A stretch of 64,000 nucleotides of DNA from Seminavis robusta (GCA_903772945.1 CAICTM010000348.1:1-64000), one strand, 5' to 3'. Positions 1 to 10,783 are shown, numbered from the stretch's first letter. Translations and numbers: made by a program. The notes: a model not told the origin generated them from the sequence alone.

Positions 1-351
1 AAAAAGAGAGAGATAGTCTGTTGCTAGCATGGTTAGTGTGACTGTGTCTGACTGTTACCCACTGTGCTTAAGGCTGCTTTATTTTGGACTGTGCTATCAC
101 TAGTAACACTCATGGCCATCAGTGTAGCTCATAGTCTGGTACAGAGACGGAGGTTTTTGTTCACGCGTGCGTTGAAAGCCTTGTTTCCCCCAGGGTTACC
201 CTGACTTTGTCGCCAATTGATTGCCTCACTGAAGCAATAGAGGCATTCATCTTGATAAGTGTTTGAAAGGAGCGACTGCTGTATGAGTATGATCCAAGAA
301 TCATCCCTTGGAGTTCGGGGTTGTCTTTAATGACAGAGGGTTCCTCATCTT
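1..351. other. Left-edge stretch without recognised gene
   Basis: No convincing coding sequence or repeat boundary is visible. It probably belongs to the unidentified transposon-like sequence that replaces the 3' part of element A, because the adjoining frames up to about 1255 also look mobile-element derived. Confidence 0.3.
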
Positions 352-1255
352 TCAGGGCATAGTCTTGTGGGAAGATGGTGGCATCTGAGAAGATATCGTG
401 AGTTTGTCACCACGGTGTCTCTTGCACTCTTCTGGCAGATGCATAGTACTGTCCTGCAGTGGCATAGGATTTTGGCGTTCCAGATCCAACACAGGGGTTG
501 CCATTGGCAGTGACATCTTCTCTAAGAGCAAGACGAATTTCATCCTCAAAGTTTGATTCAGATCTTGAAGGGGAACACCTGTGGTGGCATTGATGACATC
601 CATATGTTGATAACTGCCTTCTTCATAAGTCATGGTGCTTTCTTTGTCTGCTGATCTTGTTCAATTTTGGACTGAGGAGATCCAACTGGGGTGTTGCAGA
701 GTGGGATCCTTGGCATGGCTTTCATAAGTTTCTCAAAGGCTGGCGATCGGTGATTCCCACCTGGATACCAAGGATGTCAACTTCTCAGTATCGACCTGAC
801 TTTGGTTGGAACAATGGCAATGGGACAGGTGATGGAAGGCCTCTGCTGACGTAGCCAACTGGATACCCTGGGTAACAGGCCATCGCGGAAGGTCTTCTTA
901 GGATTCTTCCCTGCAATGTAGCATACTGTGGCAGTTTGGGATTCCTCTAGGCTGTGTTGGCGGAGGAAGAGATTGTGTTCTTTGAGAAAGGGAACCACTC
1001 CTTGAATCTTCTTGAGTGCAGAGACGCTGTCGTAGTCAGAGCTTTGCACATAGAAGGAACAGGCAAATCGACGAATATAATCATTGATAGGACCCCAGTC
1101 CATCACTGAGGCATTAAGCCACTTGACAAGCTGATCGCGGGTCATGTTTCCTAGGGTGTCCAAGTCAATTCCATTGCCCTCAAAGTCACCTATCCCTTCA
1201 TGATCTTTGAAGGTGATTGAGTACCTGTCATCAGAACACAATAGTGTCAACAGCT
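352..1255 (-). pseudogene. Unidentified transposon-like coding remnant
   Basis: Two minus-strand open stretches lie here: one from about 1250 down to 777 and one at 352-633. The first encodes about 150 residues with a pattern W-L-N-A-S-V-M-D-W-G, then a region ending in P-K-K-T-F-R-D-G-L. That layout loosely recalls the N-terminal capsid-like proteins of other diatom retroelements, but I cannot assign a family. The two stretches are in different frames with stops between them, so the copy looks decayed. It joins directly to element A's pol near 1255, where similarity to element B stops. It is either another element inserted into A or the product of a recombination. Assignment as mobile DNA is inferred from context. 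Confidence 0.35.
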
Positions 1256-2865
1256 GCATGACCAGGGGAATAGGCATTGGTGAGGTTGCTGGATTCATCG
1301 CTCTGCTGGAAATCCTTGCTGCGTTCCCGTTGTCGTATCACGTCATCAGGGAGATCCGGATGCAGCCTGCTGATTGGTTCCTCATCATCACTGTGGTCGC
1401 TGTCTTCGGTACTGACTGAGCTGTCGTTGTCAGACACTGCCGCCGCGGGCATGGCAAATAGCTCCGACTCATCAATTGGCTGCTGCCCGTTCTCTTGCGC
1501 TACTTCTGCACAAAAGGCATGGAGTTTCGCGAATGAAGGGGCACTTCTGACTATTGCGATATTGTTCCTCGGAGACAGTGGGATGACCCTCGTGAACTGC
1601 CTTTGGTCCCAGAACAGCTCCACGGCGTCCTGATACGTGGCACACCAAGTTCCCCTTTTGTTCGGTGAATTGTCATTTGCCACGGCCGCCCAGTGCTGTG
1701 GGGACAGTAGCCGATAGGGCGTGGCTGCATTGAAATAGGTGTCCGGGATGAGGAAATGATGCACTCTCCCGCTCTGATCTTCGATCGCCCACCTGACGGT
1801 TCCCTTGTACGTGGCCATGACTGTGCCTCCTATTCCCTGCACGGACACGTTGACCTTCTTTGGGGTGTCGATGAAGTCCTGCATGCAGTTGGTAATGCAC
1901 CTCGATGAGCAGTTGTCAATGGCAATGAGAACTGAGTCCGTGTCATACGAGTGATCTCTGGAGCTATTGTTGAATGAGCCACTCAGAGATAGGAGAACCA
2001 ATTGCATCGCCACTATTGGGCTTCCTTCGCTCCATCCCAGACCAGCTCCACCTTTGAGTGCGTGAAGAAACCTCATGAACAGCTGGAACGTTGTCGGTCT
2101 GTGATGTTGGTTGGTCTTGTCGAGATCCCACAACATGGATGGAGCGCTCCCTTTCGCGTGCTTGTTCGCGGCCGTCGTGTACGGACCATCTTCATCGTCC
2201 TCGTCCCAACGATCACCGTTGGGGATCGATCTCACCGTCTCTTGCACGGTCCTTTCGTGTGATTGCACGATCTCCGCTATGACGGACTTGATGGCTTGTG
2301 CTCCTCGTCTGACTGCTGCCGCAGCTGCACTTGCTTTGATGAGCACCCAACGTTGGTACAGCTTGGTTCCGCGAAACCTCTTTGGGACATACGCAGGCGC
2401 CCTATCCTCTTCTGATGCCCACTGTAAGAGATTCCAACAGACTGCGTAGAACGTAATCATCGCCGAGCCAAGTTCCGAGGATGCTGTGACGAAAGTCACT
2501 AAGTCAATCAACCCCACGAGGATGATCACGCCCGAGTACACCAGGACTTGCATTGGGCTCGCGAACACGATCGCATACACGAGCCACGACATCCAGTGCT
2601 GACTGAATTCCACCGTCCAGGTGGCGACTTGATGGACGTTGCTGACCGCGAGCATGCACAGCCCCAACTGGAGCTGTGCTTCTTCCGCGGCATCGTCTAT
2701 TGCTTTCTCCGTGATCAGGAGTTGCCTTACGGTACTCCGTCTGGCTTGATCCACAGCTTCGACGAACTGGGAGATAGCTACTGCTATCGAGACTATGGCT
2801 AAGAGCAGAGACTGAGAAACACAAACTTGGTCACTAAAGTGGTTAACAAGAAAAGTGGGAATCAT
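1231..2865 (-). pseudogene. pol: Element A pol N-terminal part (membrane-like leader, protease), truncated
   Basis: The frame continues directly from gag A after a single in-frame UGA (2884-2886), followed by UGG UGG CGG; the first ATG is at 2865. The product begins with several hydrophobic stretches (within the first 170 residues), then an acidic linker, then a copia-type retropepsin region. The catalytic motif reads A-I-D-N-C-S-S rather than the usual D-S/T-G-A. It ends with an acidic Ser-rich linker that in element B leads into the GAG-pre-integrase zinc finger, but here the frame runs into foreign sequence and stops at 1231. No integrase or RT is present, so it cannot be an autonomous pol. 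Hydrophobic segments at the start of a copia pol are unusual and are shared with B. Confidence 0.75.
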
Positions 2866-2880
2866 GACTCTACTCCGCCA

Positions 2881-2886
2881 CCATCA
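2881..2886 (-). promoter_or_regulatory. Candidate UGA readthrough site between gag and pol (A)
   Basis: The gag stop reads UGA UGG on the minus strand. The same frame then stays open for more than 500 codons of pol. Element B has the same UGA UGG at its gag end, again with pol-like codons in the same frame. This matches a stop-suppression strategy for Gag-Pol rather than frameshifting. It is inferred and untested. Confidence 0.45.
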
Positions 2887-4230
2887 AATGCTCTCGTCCT
2901 CTGGCTCCTGAGATGTATCGGCGTCAGTCTCTTCCATCGCATTTGCCAAAGCGGCTGCCGACTGTCCCTGCTGCGCCCTGTCGCCCATCTCTTTGAGCTT
3001 GCTGCAACCGGTCCTGTGCTCGACGCCCTTGTTGTTGACTTTGAGAACCCATTTGGTGGTATGATGGTGGGGACAATAAATGTACTCCTTTCCATCACGG
3101 GTGACATCATGTGGCTCTCCTTCCTTCGGAGCCACCTGCTTCCAGGCATACTTGTCGTCGTCCTTGCCTTTCTTCACAGCCTTCTTTCCAGATGACGATC
3201 CCGACTTGGTGCTTGACGGGGAGGTCTTGAGATGCGAGATCTCGGCTTTGAGCGTGAGAATCTCGAGCTCTTGCTCAGTCTTCTTGAGCCAGACCTTCTT
3301 GTCCACGAGAATCTTGAACCTCTCGAGTGCCATCTTCATGAGAGCTGGATACTCAAGATCGATGGTGGCATCTTCGTATGCCTCCTGTTTCCTGGCCATG
3401 TACTCAACGAACTTGAGGTCGGCGCAGTTTGTATATCCTTCAAAAAAGTTCTCAAGCATGGGGGGGATTTCCACACTCCTCGCGTCGAGCTGAGAAATCA
3501 GCTCTTCAACTCTGGAATTGAATTCCTGCACATCGGACTTGGCTTCTTCCATGATGGCTTCCAGGTTGGTTAGTTTCTTTGTAATGATGGCAACCGACGC
3601 CCTGGTTTCGACCAAGATCAGCTTGATGATCTCATGCAACATGCATGTGCCATCCTCTATCATGATGGGGGCAGGTGCTGGTTGTCCTGGCTGCGCTGCT
3701 GCTGCCGCGTTGATGATGTACCTGTCGCTTCTCGTAGCCAGACGATCAGCGAGTTTGGGAGTGATGGATCCGATGATCAGTTTCCTGAGGCAAACTGAGG
3801 CTTGGTGTTCACGCTGCTCCAGACGTAAGTATGTTGTCGCATGTGCCTGAACGTTTGCAAGAGTGATGCAGCCATGATGGGTGGTGATGTTCCTCAACGT
3901 TCCACTTGTGTCCAATACCATGAGAATGCCGGTCCATCCGTATGACTCGGCCCTCTGATAGATCTTGCGAAGGAAATCACGTAGAGTGTCCTCCTTTCCG
4001 TCATAAGTGACGCTGAGGGGAGTGGTAGACGCAATGAAAATCTTCAGGCCGGTAGGTGACGTAAAGTCCCACGGTGCGTTTCCCGCTCCAGCTGGATTGA
4101 CTGCGAATGGAACAGGGGGTGCTGGTTGAGGCACTACTACCGGAGGGCGGATTGCGTTGATGACGGCTTGGTCCTGCAATACGGCGGCCACTGCTGCCTG
4201 CACTGCATTCTGGATCGCGACTGGATCCAT
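2884..4230 (-). CDS. gag: Gag-like capsid protein of element A
   Basis: This encodes a copia-lineage Gag of about 449 residues from the first in-frame ATG at 4230. The order is an Ala/Pro-rich N-terminus, a conserved helical capsid region (W-D-F-T-S-P-T-G-L shared with B), a coiled-coil segment and a Lys/Ser linker. A C-terminal Cys/His cluster with spacing C-P-H-H near the start and H-R-T-G-C near the end resembles the non-canonical zinc finger of diatom copia Gag proteins. Codons upstream of the ATG, back to about 4400, are conserved with B (K-I-S-D-S-S-S, then an Arg-rich helix), so translation may begin further upstream at a non-AUG codon or after splicing. The stop is UGA, and pol follows in the same frame. 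Confidence 0.85.
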   Translation of the reverse strand: MDPVAIQNAVQAAVAAVLQDQAVINAIRPPVVVPQPAPPVPFAVNPAGAGNAPWDFTSPTGLKIFIASTTPLSVTYDGKEDTLRDFLRKIYQRAESYGWTGILMVLDTSGTLRNITTHHGCITLANVQAHATTYLRLEQREHQASVCLRKLIIGSITPKLADRLATRSDRYIINAAAAAQPGQPAPAPIMIEDGTCMLHEIIKLILVETRASVAIITKKLTNLEAIMEEAKSDVQEFNSRVEELISQLDARSVEIPPMLENFFEGYTNCADLKFVEYMARKQEAYEDATIDLEYPALMKMALERFKILVDKKVWLKKTEQELEILTLKAEISHLKTSPSSTKSGSSSGKKAVKKGKDDDKYAWKQVAPKEGEPHDVTRDGKEYIYCPHHHTTKWVLKVNNKGVEHRTGCSKLKEMGDRAQQGQSAAALANAMEETDADTSQEPEDESI

Positions 4231-4614
4231 GTTGGGTAACTGTTGGAGGGCTTGTTGCCTTTCTCTTCTTCTCTGCAAACGATCTCTTGTCCTTTGCAGT
4301 TGCCTGGTGAGTTCTTGTACCTGTTCTGATCGCCTTGCAGCTCTTGTTTCCCTATCAGGAGGCTGGACTTGGTCGTCTGAACTGGAGTCTGAAATCTTTG
4401 TGGCTTTTCCTTAGCTGCTAAGGAAAACTAGTGTTCAGAGGAAGTCGAATTTCCTTTGGCTAGCTATCTGTATGACGATCTGGAGGTCGACAGTCCTCCA
4501 GGTCTATAGAGCAGCTCCTTGGACACACGATAGTGAGTTAGGTGCTGTGACCGCGAGCTGCGCCTTGAACTGGATGTAAGTACAAGGCGTTGCTCGAAGT
4601 ACGTAGCAAAACTT

Positions 4615-4628
4615 GCGCAGAGGAAGCG
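4615..4628 (-). promoter_or_regulatory. Primer-binding site of element A
   Basis: The window strand reads GCGCAGAGGAAGCG directly before the LTR. This resembles the D-arm region of eukaryotic initiator tRNA-Met (GCGCAGCGGAAGCGUG), so minus-strand DNA synthesis may be primed by an internal tRNA fragment rather than the tRNA 3' end. Confidence 0.5.
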
Positions 4629-4781
4629 TGAGGGTTTTTGCTACATTGTGTGCTATAAACTCCTTATCTACCTATCTAAACTCAACTGTTGCCTGTTGAT
4701 ATTTCTGCAGTTGCTTGTACATATTTCAAACAACTGCAGTTGAGGATGCAGGGCTACTGGCAGGGTTGGAAGCATGCTGAC
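4629..4781 (-). repeat. 5' LTR of element A, first part (split by B)
   Basis: In window orientation it starts TGAGGGTTTTTGC and is related to, but clearly diverged from, the LTRs of B. The LTR is interrupted after GCTGAC at 4776-4781, where B's 3' LTR begins. The missing end is at 12653-12695. The summed length is about 196 bp. Confidence 0.85.
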
Positions 4782-4954
4782 TGAGGGTTTTTGCTACATT
4801 GTGAGCTATTTTACTCTATCCTATACCTATTCTCAACTGTTTGCCTGTTCATATTTCAATCTCCATCAGTTGAGGCAGCACCACTGCTGTCAGGGTTGGA
4901 AGCATGCTGACCTTCTAGATTGTTCAGGATCTTATGATCCCTCACTATCTCACA
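4782..4954 (-). repeat. 3' LTR of element B
   Basis: It is identical by eye to 12474-12646 and is bounded by TGAGGG and CTCACA in window orientation. The pol frame runs into it and stops at 4856. Confidence 0.92.
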
Positions 4955-7286
4955 CACCCTCAGATGCTTCGCAGGCTGCTCGAGTTGTGCTGCTGTCATT
5001 ATTTCTGCGTCCCACTGCAAGATACTCTCTCGCTGTGACTCAAACAATGACACGGGTTGTGGCTTCGTTGCTATATCTGCCAATTGATATCGGCTAGGAA
5101 TCTTGTGTATTGTTATCTTCTTGCTTCTGACGTGGTCTCTGAAATGATGCATCTTAACACAAATGTGTTTGGTCCTGGGCCTCATCTTAGGCTCCAGTGC
5201 CATTTCCAATGCTCCCACGTTGTCCTCGAATACTTTGCAATGGACTACTGGTGGTTTGTCGTGTGTTCTCCACTTGAGTTGCCTGGTGGACTCATCGATT
5301 AGTTGCATCAAATAGATCGTGTCTCTTAGTGACTCAGACAGAGCGTTGTACTCTGCCTCCGTCGTGGATAGCGCTACTTCTCGTTGAAGCTTCGATCCCC
5401 ACGTAACTGGCAGCTGGCATACATGATCACGAACCCAGTTCTTGATCTAGCTGTTCCCGGATCAACATCTGCCGTAGCTCTGTTCCAATTTCCAACGAAG
5501 TCTGCGTCCACAAACACGTCGAAAGAACACGCCTGTGGATTGAGTATGATGCCCTTGTCAGCCGTGCCCACGAGGTACCTCGCGATCCTCTTCACTGCTG
5601 TAGAATGTGACTGCTTGGGATCTGAAGCGAACCGTGCGCACTGATGCACTGCGTAAGCCAGGTCTGGCCTTGTTGACTTCTCTAGAAAGTTGAGCTTTCC
5701 AATGATGCTCCTGTATTGCCACTCCTCGTTGAATTCTTCTCCGGCAACGTCTCTGTGAAGCCTGACTGTTGACAATGCCGGCGTTGGCTGTGACTTGGTC
5801 CCTTCGTCGTATCCCATGTCACTGAGAATCTGTTTGATCATGTGAGGCTGTGACAGCTTGATCAGTCCGTTCGGTAATTCTTCGATCTTCACTCCCAGGT
5901 AGTCGGAAAGCATTCCTTCATTTGTCATATTGAACGCCCTGAATTCCTTCCCATCTTTGTCAACGTACGGCTTCAACAGAGAGTTAAATGCGTCGTCTAC
6001 TTCCTTGTCTGTGGGAGCAATGAAGATTCCGTCATCCACGTAGATCAAGAGAATGACGTTGTCTTTGTAGTACAGGCACATGTCAACCGTGCTTTGTGTG
6101 AATCCTCGTGCTATGAGTCCCTCATGCATGTATCTGTTCCACACTCTTCCGGCCTGCTTTTGTCCGTACAGGTTCTTCTCCAGTAAGAGACAGTGCTCTC
6201 CGTGGTATCGCCTTTTGTCGCTTGTTTGCTTGAGCTTTGCGCTCCCTGACGATCGATCGACACTGAATCCTTGTGGGATCTCCATGTACATTTCGCATTC
6301 GATGTCTGCCTGTGGGAAAGCGAGAATGAAATCCACCTGCCTCGATTTCCACTTGTTGACCAACATCAGGATCAAGAAGGTGCGGATGGTTGTCCAGCCA
6401 ACCACGGGGGCGTAGGTCTCCCAATAATTCACGTACTTGGTCTGTTTTCCCCATGAACGTTGAGCCTTGCCTTCCACTTGTACACTTCTTGCGTGGCAAT
6501 CCTTCTCTTGCGTCTGAACGCCCATACCGCTGGGAGCAGCTTAGTCCCTTTCGGGATAACGTCTCTCCGGACTATTCTCCAGTGCTTGAAATCTCCGTGA
6601 GAGTCAACTTCCTTGACCATAGCCTCTCTAAAGTTCTTCGAGTCTGGTGCTGCCATCGCCCCGTCTATATACATGATGTCGGGGTTGGCCGATGCTCCAG
6701 CAAATGCTATCGGGTCCTGCATATCATCCTGGATCTGGTATCCTTCATCGTGGAAGACCTCCCATGGAATGGCTGCCATCGAGATCTCGAAGTCTTCTTG
6801 AAGCCACTCCGGCAAACGGACTCGTCGCCCTCTACTGGTGCGTCGGTCGTTGAGCTCATTTATTCGTTGTTGACCTGTTGGCCTCTGCTGCTGCGGTCGT
6901 TGTTGCCGCTGTTGTCGATCCCTTATACTGTCGTTGTCGTCTCCGTCATTGTCATTGGTTTCTTGGTGGATTCCGAAATCCTCGCGCAATATGTCTTCTG
7001 CTCGCGGGGGAGTCGAATCGTGCGTTGAATCCCACTCATGGGGTGCGCGACTGCCATCCTCCTGACTCGTGGATTGTTCTTTCCACCCTTTTGGATGAAC
7101 AGTTTCGACTGGTCTCTCACGATGGTGATGCTCCGTCGTTCCATCACTGCTACTTTCAGTGAATCCAGCTCTCTCTTGCCACTTCGATGGTGGAGGTAGA
7201 TTGCCGCTGCTCTGGCATAATGTGTCGCATAGGTCGTCGAACTGGCAATGGAACTGCGGAGACACAAGTCCAGTCTTCAGACTCAG
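4856..7286 (-). pseudogene. pol: Element B pol: reverse transcriptase and RNase H part (frameshifted)
   Basis: From 7286 downward it continues pol after the inserted repeat element. It begins with T-G-L-V-S-P-Q-F-H, typical of the end of copia integrase, followed by a Gln/Arg-rich linker and the RT domain. Two single-base breaks interrupt it: one G appears missing from a G run at 6449-6452, just before the K-Q-T-K-Y-V-N-Y segment of RT, and one C appears missing at about 5409-5411 inside RNase H. RT carries the catalytic Y-V-D-D, and RNase H shows D-A-D-F and S-T-T-E-A-E-Y. The tail after RNase H overlaps the LTR. Similarity across each break is continuous in the other frame, so the breaks are recent or technical. 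Confidence 0.85.
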
Positions 7287-8158
7287 GCCGGTCTCTACCG
7301 GAGCGACTAAAGTAGCGACTAAGCCATATTTCATAGTTTAGTCGATAGTTTAGTCTCTGTGGGTGGTGTCTACCATAGGGACTAAACGTTGTACGGACTA
7401 AAGCTTGTTTAAGAACTCTTTAAAAAAAGAACAGCACTTTGAAAAAAGAACAGCACCCTCATTGCACAGCCTCACTATCAGAGCATCGCGACAGAGCTGA
7501 TAGAGTAGAGGTGCAACCGATCGAACGATCGAAGAGGAGTATCGGATCGAACGACCGAAGAGGAGTATCGGCCGATAGTACCGGTAGAGGTGCAAACGAT
7601 CGAACGATCGAAGAGGAGTAGTAGAGGTGCAAACGATCGAACGATCGAAGAGGAGTATCGATCGAAGAGGAGTATCGGCCGATAACAAATTCACACTCCT
7701 AGCCTCACTATTAGGCCATCGAATCAGTGCCAATAGAGGAGAGGTGCGAACGATCAAATGCAAAGGATCGAACGATTGAATGATACATGTAGTAGAGGTG
7801 CATCGCAATGGTGTGTTTTGAGTCTTGTTATCTCAAAAAAGTAATCACTTCTTTTAAGTCTTTGTTTGAGTCCTTTAAATCCACCATGCTGATAGAATAT
7901 TGGTAGCCCACCAAGTGATCACGTTTGTTAAATCTTGTTTGAGTCCTTTAAGTCCACTAGTGTTCCGTTTAGTCATTTGTTTAGTGCTGGGGAGACAGGT
8001 CCAAATGACTAAAGAACTGACTAAATTGTTTAGTCCGAGATTTAGTCATCTGCTGGTAGACACCACCATTACTAAAGGATAATGACTAAATCTTGAACTA
8101 AACAACCACCTAAAGGTTTCCTTTAGTCGGTCCCTTAGTCGCTCCGGTAGAGACCGGC
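7287..8158. mobile_element. 872-bp non-autonomous inverted-repeat element (MITE-like) inside pol B
   Basis: It has perfect terminal inverted repeats of about 25 bp beginning GCCGGTCTCTACCGGAGC, flanked by CTCAG on both sides (7282-7286 and 8159-8163). Removing 877 bp rejoins pol exactly in frame. The ends are rich in GACTAAA/TTTAGTC units, and a second inverted pair (GGTGGTGTCTACCA near 7362; its complement near 8053) lies inside. The middle is a minisatellite. No transposase is present. The boundary is ambiguous by two bases, because TCA duplications with GGCC ends fit equally, so the superfamily is open. Confidence 0.85.
7500..7805. repeat. Minisatellite inside the MITE-like element
   Basis: Degenerate tandem units are built from GTAGAGGTGCAAACGATCG, AACGATCGAAGAGGAGTATCG and GGCCGATA blocks. 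The unit order is scrambled, suggesting repeated slippage or unequal exchange. Confidence 0.75.
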
Positions 8159-10780
8159 CTCAGAACCAATGCCACCTTCCTCGAGTGTCGTGGAGACATT
8201 CCGAGGTAGATCCCTATTCTTGCCTTGTGCTCCCATTTGGGCATTGGCTTCCCTTGTTGCGCCCGATCGTCCAGTACGTACACTGGAGATCCGAATGTGT
8301 GCACGTTCTTCACTTTTGGCTTGACATCGACTCCAGAAAACAGCTCAATTGGAGAGATGTGATCATTGCCCTTGAGGATTGGAGTTGCGTTCGCGATGTC
8401 ATTCGCATACCTGACTGCGTATGGCCACAGGTGGGCTGTTATTGCGTTGGGCCACCTCTGTTTGGCGTAGAGGATCATGGTTCTGGCAGCTTCCTGCAGA
8501 TCTCTGATCTTCTTTTCGGCTCGACCATTCATGTGATGGGCATTAACTGCCGCGTAGGTGATTGTCTGTCCACATCTGTGAACTTCCTCGACAAACGCCT
8601 TGCTCTCGAATATCCCATTGTCTCCATGGTAATGCTTCATCGTCACCCCAAATGTTCTGGCATACCTTTCGAATGCTCTCTTTGCCAGAATGGTCTGTTC
8701 CGCGGACGTGGACACCTGAAAGTGTACGTATGACAGGCCGCTGTAATGGTCCACAAACACCGTGCTTACGCTGTATCTCTTTCGCGTCAACAGTCCTCTC
8801 ATCTGTCCGACAAGTCCTGGCGTCGATGAGATCAACTGGTCCACTCCGATCACGAAACCGGGAGCTGTAGCATTGGGCACCATGTCTTTGTTCTGGTTGA
8901 CTGGTGTTCTGGTCCGCCACGCCCTCTTGGTTGCCTTTCCAAACATACAGCTGGCGCACTTCGGCGCCCTTGCCTTGATCAGGGTTGCTGGCAGAGCTCC
9001 TCTCTGAGCCAGTTTGCGGATCCTTTCATAGGAGATGTGACCCAGTCGATAATGCCATGACAACATCTCCGTGCTTTCATCCTTGAAACGGGTGTAGTCA
9101 TGCTCAACCACTGGTGTCTGGGCAATTTTGTTCAAGTCCTTTCCCATTTTGAAGGCGTCAGTGACCTTTTGTTGGAACTCGGTTGCCCGACTGCCGTGTT
9201 CCAGGATATCCCTTGGCAGATCTGGGTGAAGCCTTTCAATCTCATCATCCGAGTCGTCGCTGCATGACTCCTGAGACGTGACCGATCCATCGTCGTCGGT
9301 TACTGTGGCCGCTGGACAGCTCAGCAGTTCTGTCTCATCTATCGCTGTGTTGGTTCTGTCGCTTGCCAGTGTTGGGGCAATCTCTAGGCAAAATGCGTGC
9401 AGCTTCGAAAATGACGGTGCACTGCGAACCAGCGCGATGTTGCTGGTGGTTGACAACGGGATCACTCTTTTGAACCTTCTCTGTTTCCAGAAGAGTTCTA
9501 CCGCATCCTCGTATGTCGCACACCAAGTCCCTCTTTTGTTGGGCAAATTGTCGTTTGATGCTCTCGCCCAATGCTGAGGAGAGAGTAGTCGATACGGGGT
9601 TGATGGATTGAAGTACGTGTGTGGAATGACAAAGTGATGCACCTTTCCATCATCATCTTCGATTGACCATCGAACGGTTCCCCGAAACGTGGCTGTCACG
9701 GATCCACCGATTCCTTGCACCTTGACACTGACCCTTTCGGGCTTGCCTATGAAGTCCTTCATGCAGTTGGTGATACACCTTGATGAGCAGTTGTCGATGG
9801 CTATCAACACTGAGTCTGCGTCGTACTGGTGGTCCTCGGCGTTGCGATTCATGTCTCCAGACAGAGAGTACATGATCAACTGCATCACTACCAATGGGTT
9901 GCTCTCGTCACAGATAAGATCAAGCCCTCCTTTCAACACGAGAAGGAACCTGATGAAGAGCTGGAACACCGTGGGGCCGTGATCCGTGTCTGCTGGCTTG
10001 AGGTCCCAGAGTGTGGTCGGCGTACACGCCCTCTTGTACTTGTCGCATAGCAAGTGTATGGTTCATCTGTCTCCGGATCTTGATCCAAGAATGGGTCGTC
10101 CTGATCGGACCGACGTCGTTCTGTCTGTGGCGCCCCGGACGATTCTCTGACTGACAATTGCGCCAACTGCGTCATCAACAGCAGGGTCCCGATCGTCCTC
10201 ACTGACAAGTGAGTCGCAATCTGCAATGTCTTGCTGTAGGCTCTCCACAGGAGCGACTGCCTCCTCCTGAGTCTCTTCTGGACGTAAGGTGGTGGTTCGT
10301 TTGGTTGCGAACCCCACTTCAATAAGGTTCTCGTCGTTGCCCCAAACACGAGCAATGCCGCCCCGAACTCGGTGCTGGCAAACGCATAAATTGTCGTGTC
10401 CACGGCGCTGGCTGCTGTTGCAGCTGTCATTCTCATGAACATATTCGTGGGTCCTTCGATCAGTACACTGAAGAACAGGAATGACATGGGGTGCTGGCAT
10501 ATTTCAGCGGTCCACCTGATGAGTCCGGAGGCGTTTTCGACTGCCAGGAACGTCATCATTTCGGTGAGATGAGCCTCTTCAGCGGCGTCATCGATCCTTC
10601 TTTCAATCATCATCCACCACTTGAGAGATCCCTCCTAATGCCACTGATGGTGGCTAGGAATCGCGCTATGGCTATGGCTAAGAGCAGAGGCTGAAGGGCA
10701 AACGTAACAGAAAGTTGGTCACTATAGTGATTACAACACTCTACGATAATACGCGACAGGTATCCTCCACTCCATCGCCA
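8159..10780 (-). pseudogene. pol: Element B pol: leader, protease and integrase part (frameshifted)
   Basis: In the gag frame, after UGA UGG CGA UGG, about 50 codons resemble element A's hydrophobic pol leader. The frame then shifts near 10620 and again near 10055. From there it is open to the MITE-like element. Domains in order are the hydrophobic leader, an acidic linker, protease with A-I-D-N-C-S-S, an acidic Ser-rich linker, the GAG-pre-integrase zinc finger (H-x3-H then C-A-S-C), and the integrase core with V-D-H-Y-S, H-G-D-N and N-G-R-A-E-K as D, D and E motifs. The chain continues to the integrase/RT linker at 8164, where the insertion cuts it. The frame after both shifts matches the RT part once the insertion is removed. 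Confidence 0.87.
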
Positions 10781-10783
10781 TCA
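10778..10783 (-). promoter_or_regulatory. Candidate UGA readthrough site between gag and pol (B)
   Basis: UGA UGG at the gag end is followed in the same frame by pol-leader codons similar to element A's (N-H-Y-S-D-Q against N-H-F-S-D-Q). Conservation of the in-frame arrangement in two diverged elements supports function. It is inferred only. Confidence 0.45.

Larger units (their letters stand above)
1255..4781 (-). mobile_element. Copia-type LTR retrotransposon A (left-hand, larger part; 3' end missing)
   Basis: This minus-strand Ty1/copia element is recognised by protein similarity to complete element B: gag (2884-4230), then protease and linker (1231-2865), in copia order. Integrase, RT and RNase H are absent because the pol similarity ends near 1255 at a junction with unrelated sequence. 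Its 5' LTR starts at 4629 and is cut at 4781 by insertion of element B; the rest of the LTR resumes at 12653 and ends at 12695. A is therefore older than B. The 3' LTR is outside the window or lost. Divergence from B at both DNA and protein level shows they are different subfamilies of one lineage. Confidence 0.85.

Noticed and set aside
7500-7805. tRNA or structured RNA gene in the GATCG-rich repeats
   Set aside because: No cloverleaf or promoter boxes; the palindromic units are explained by a minisatellite in a MITE-like element.
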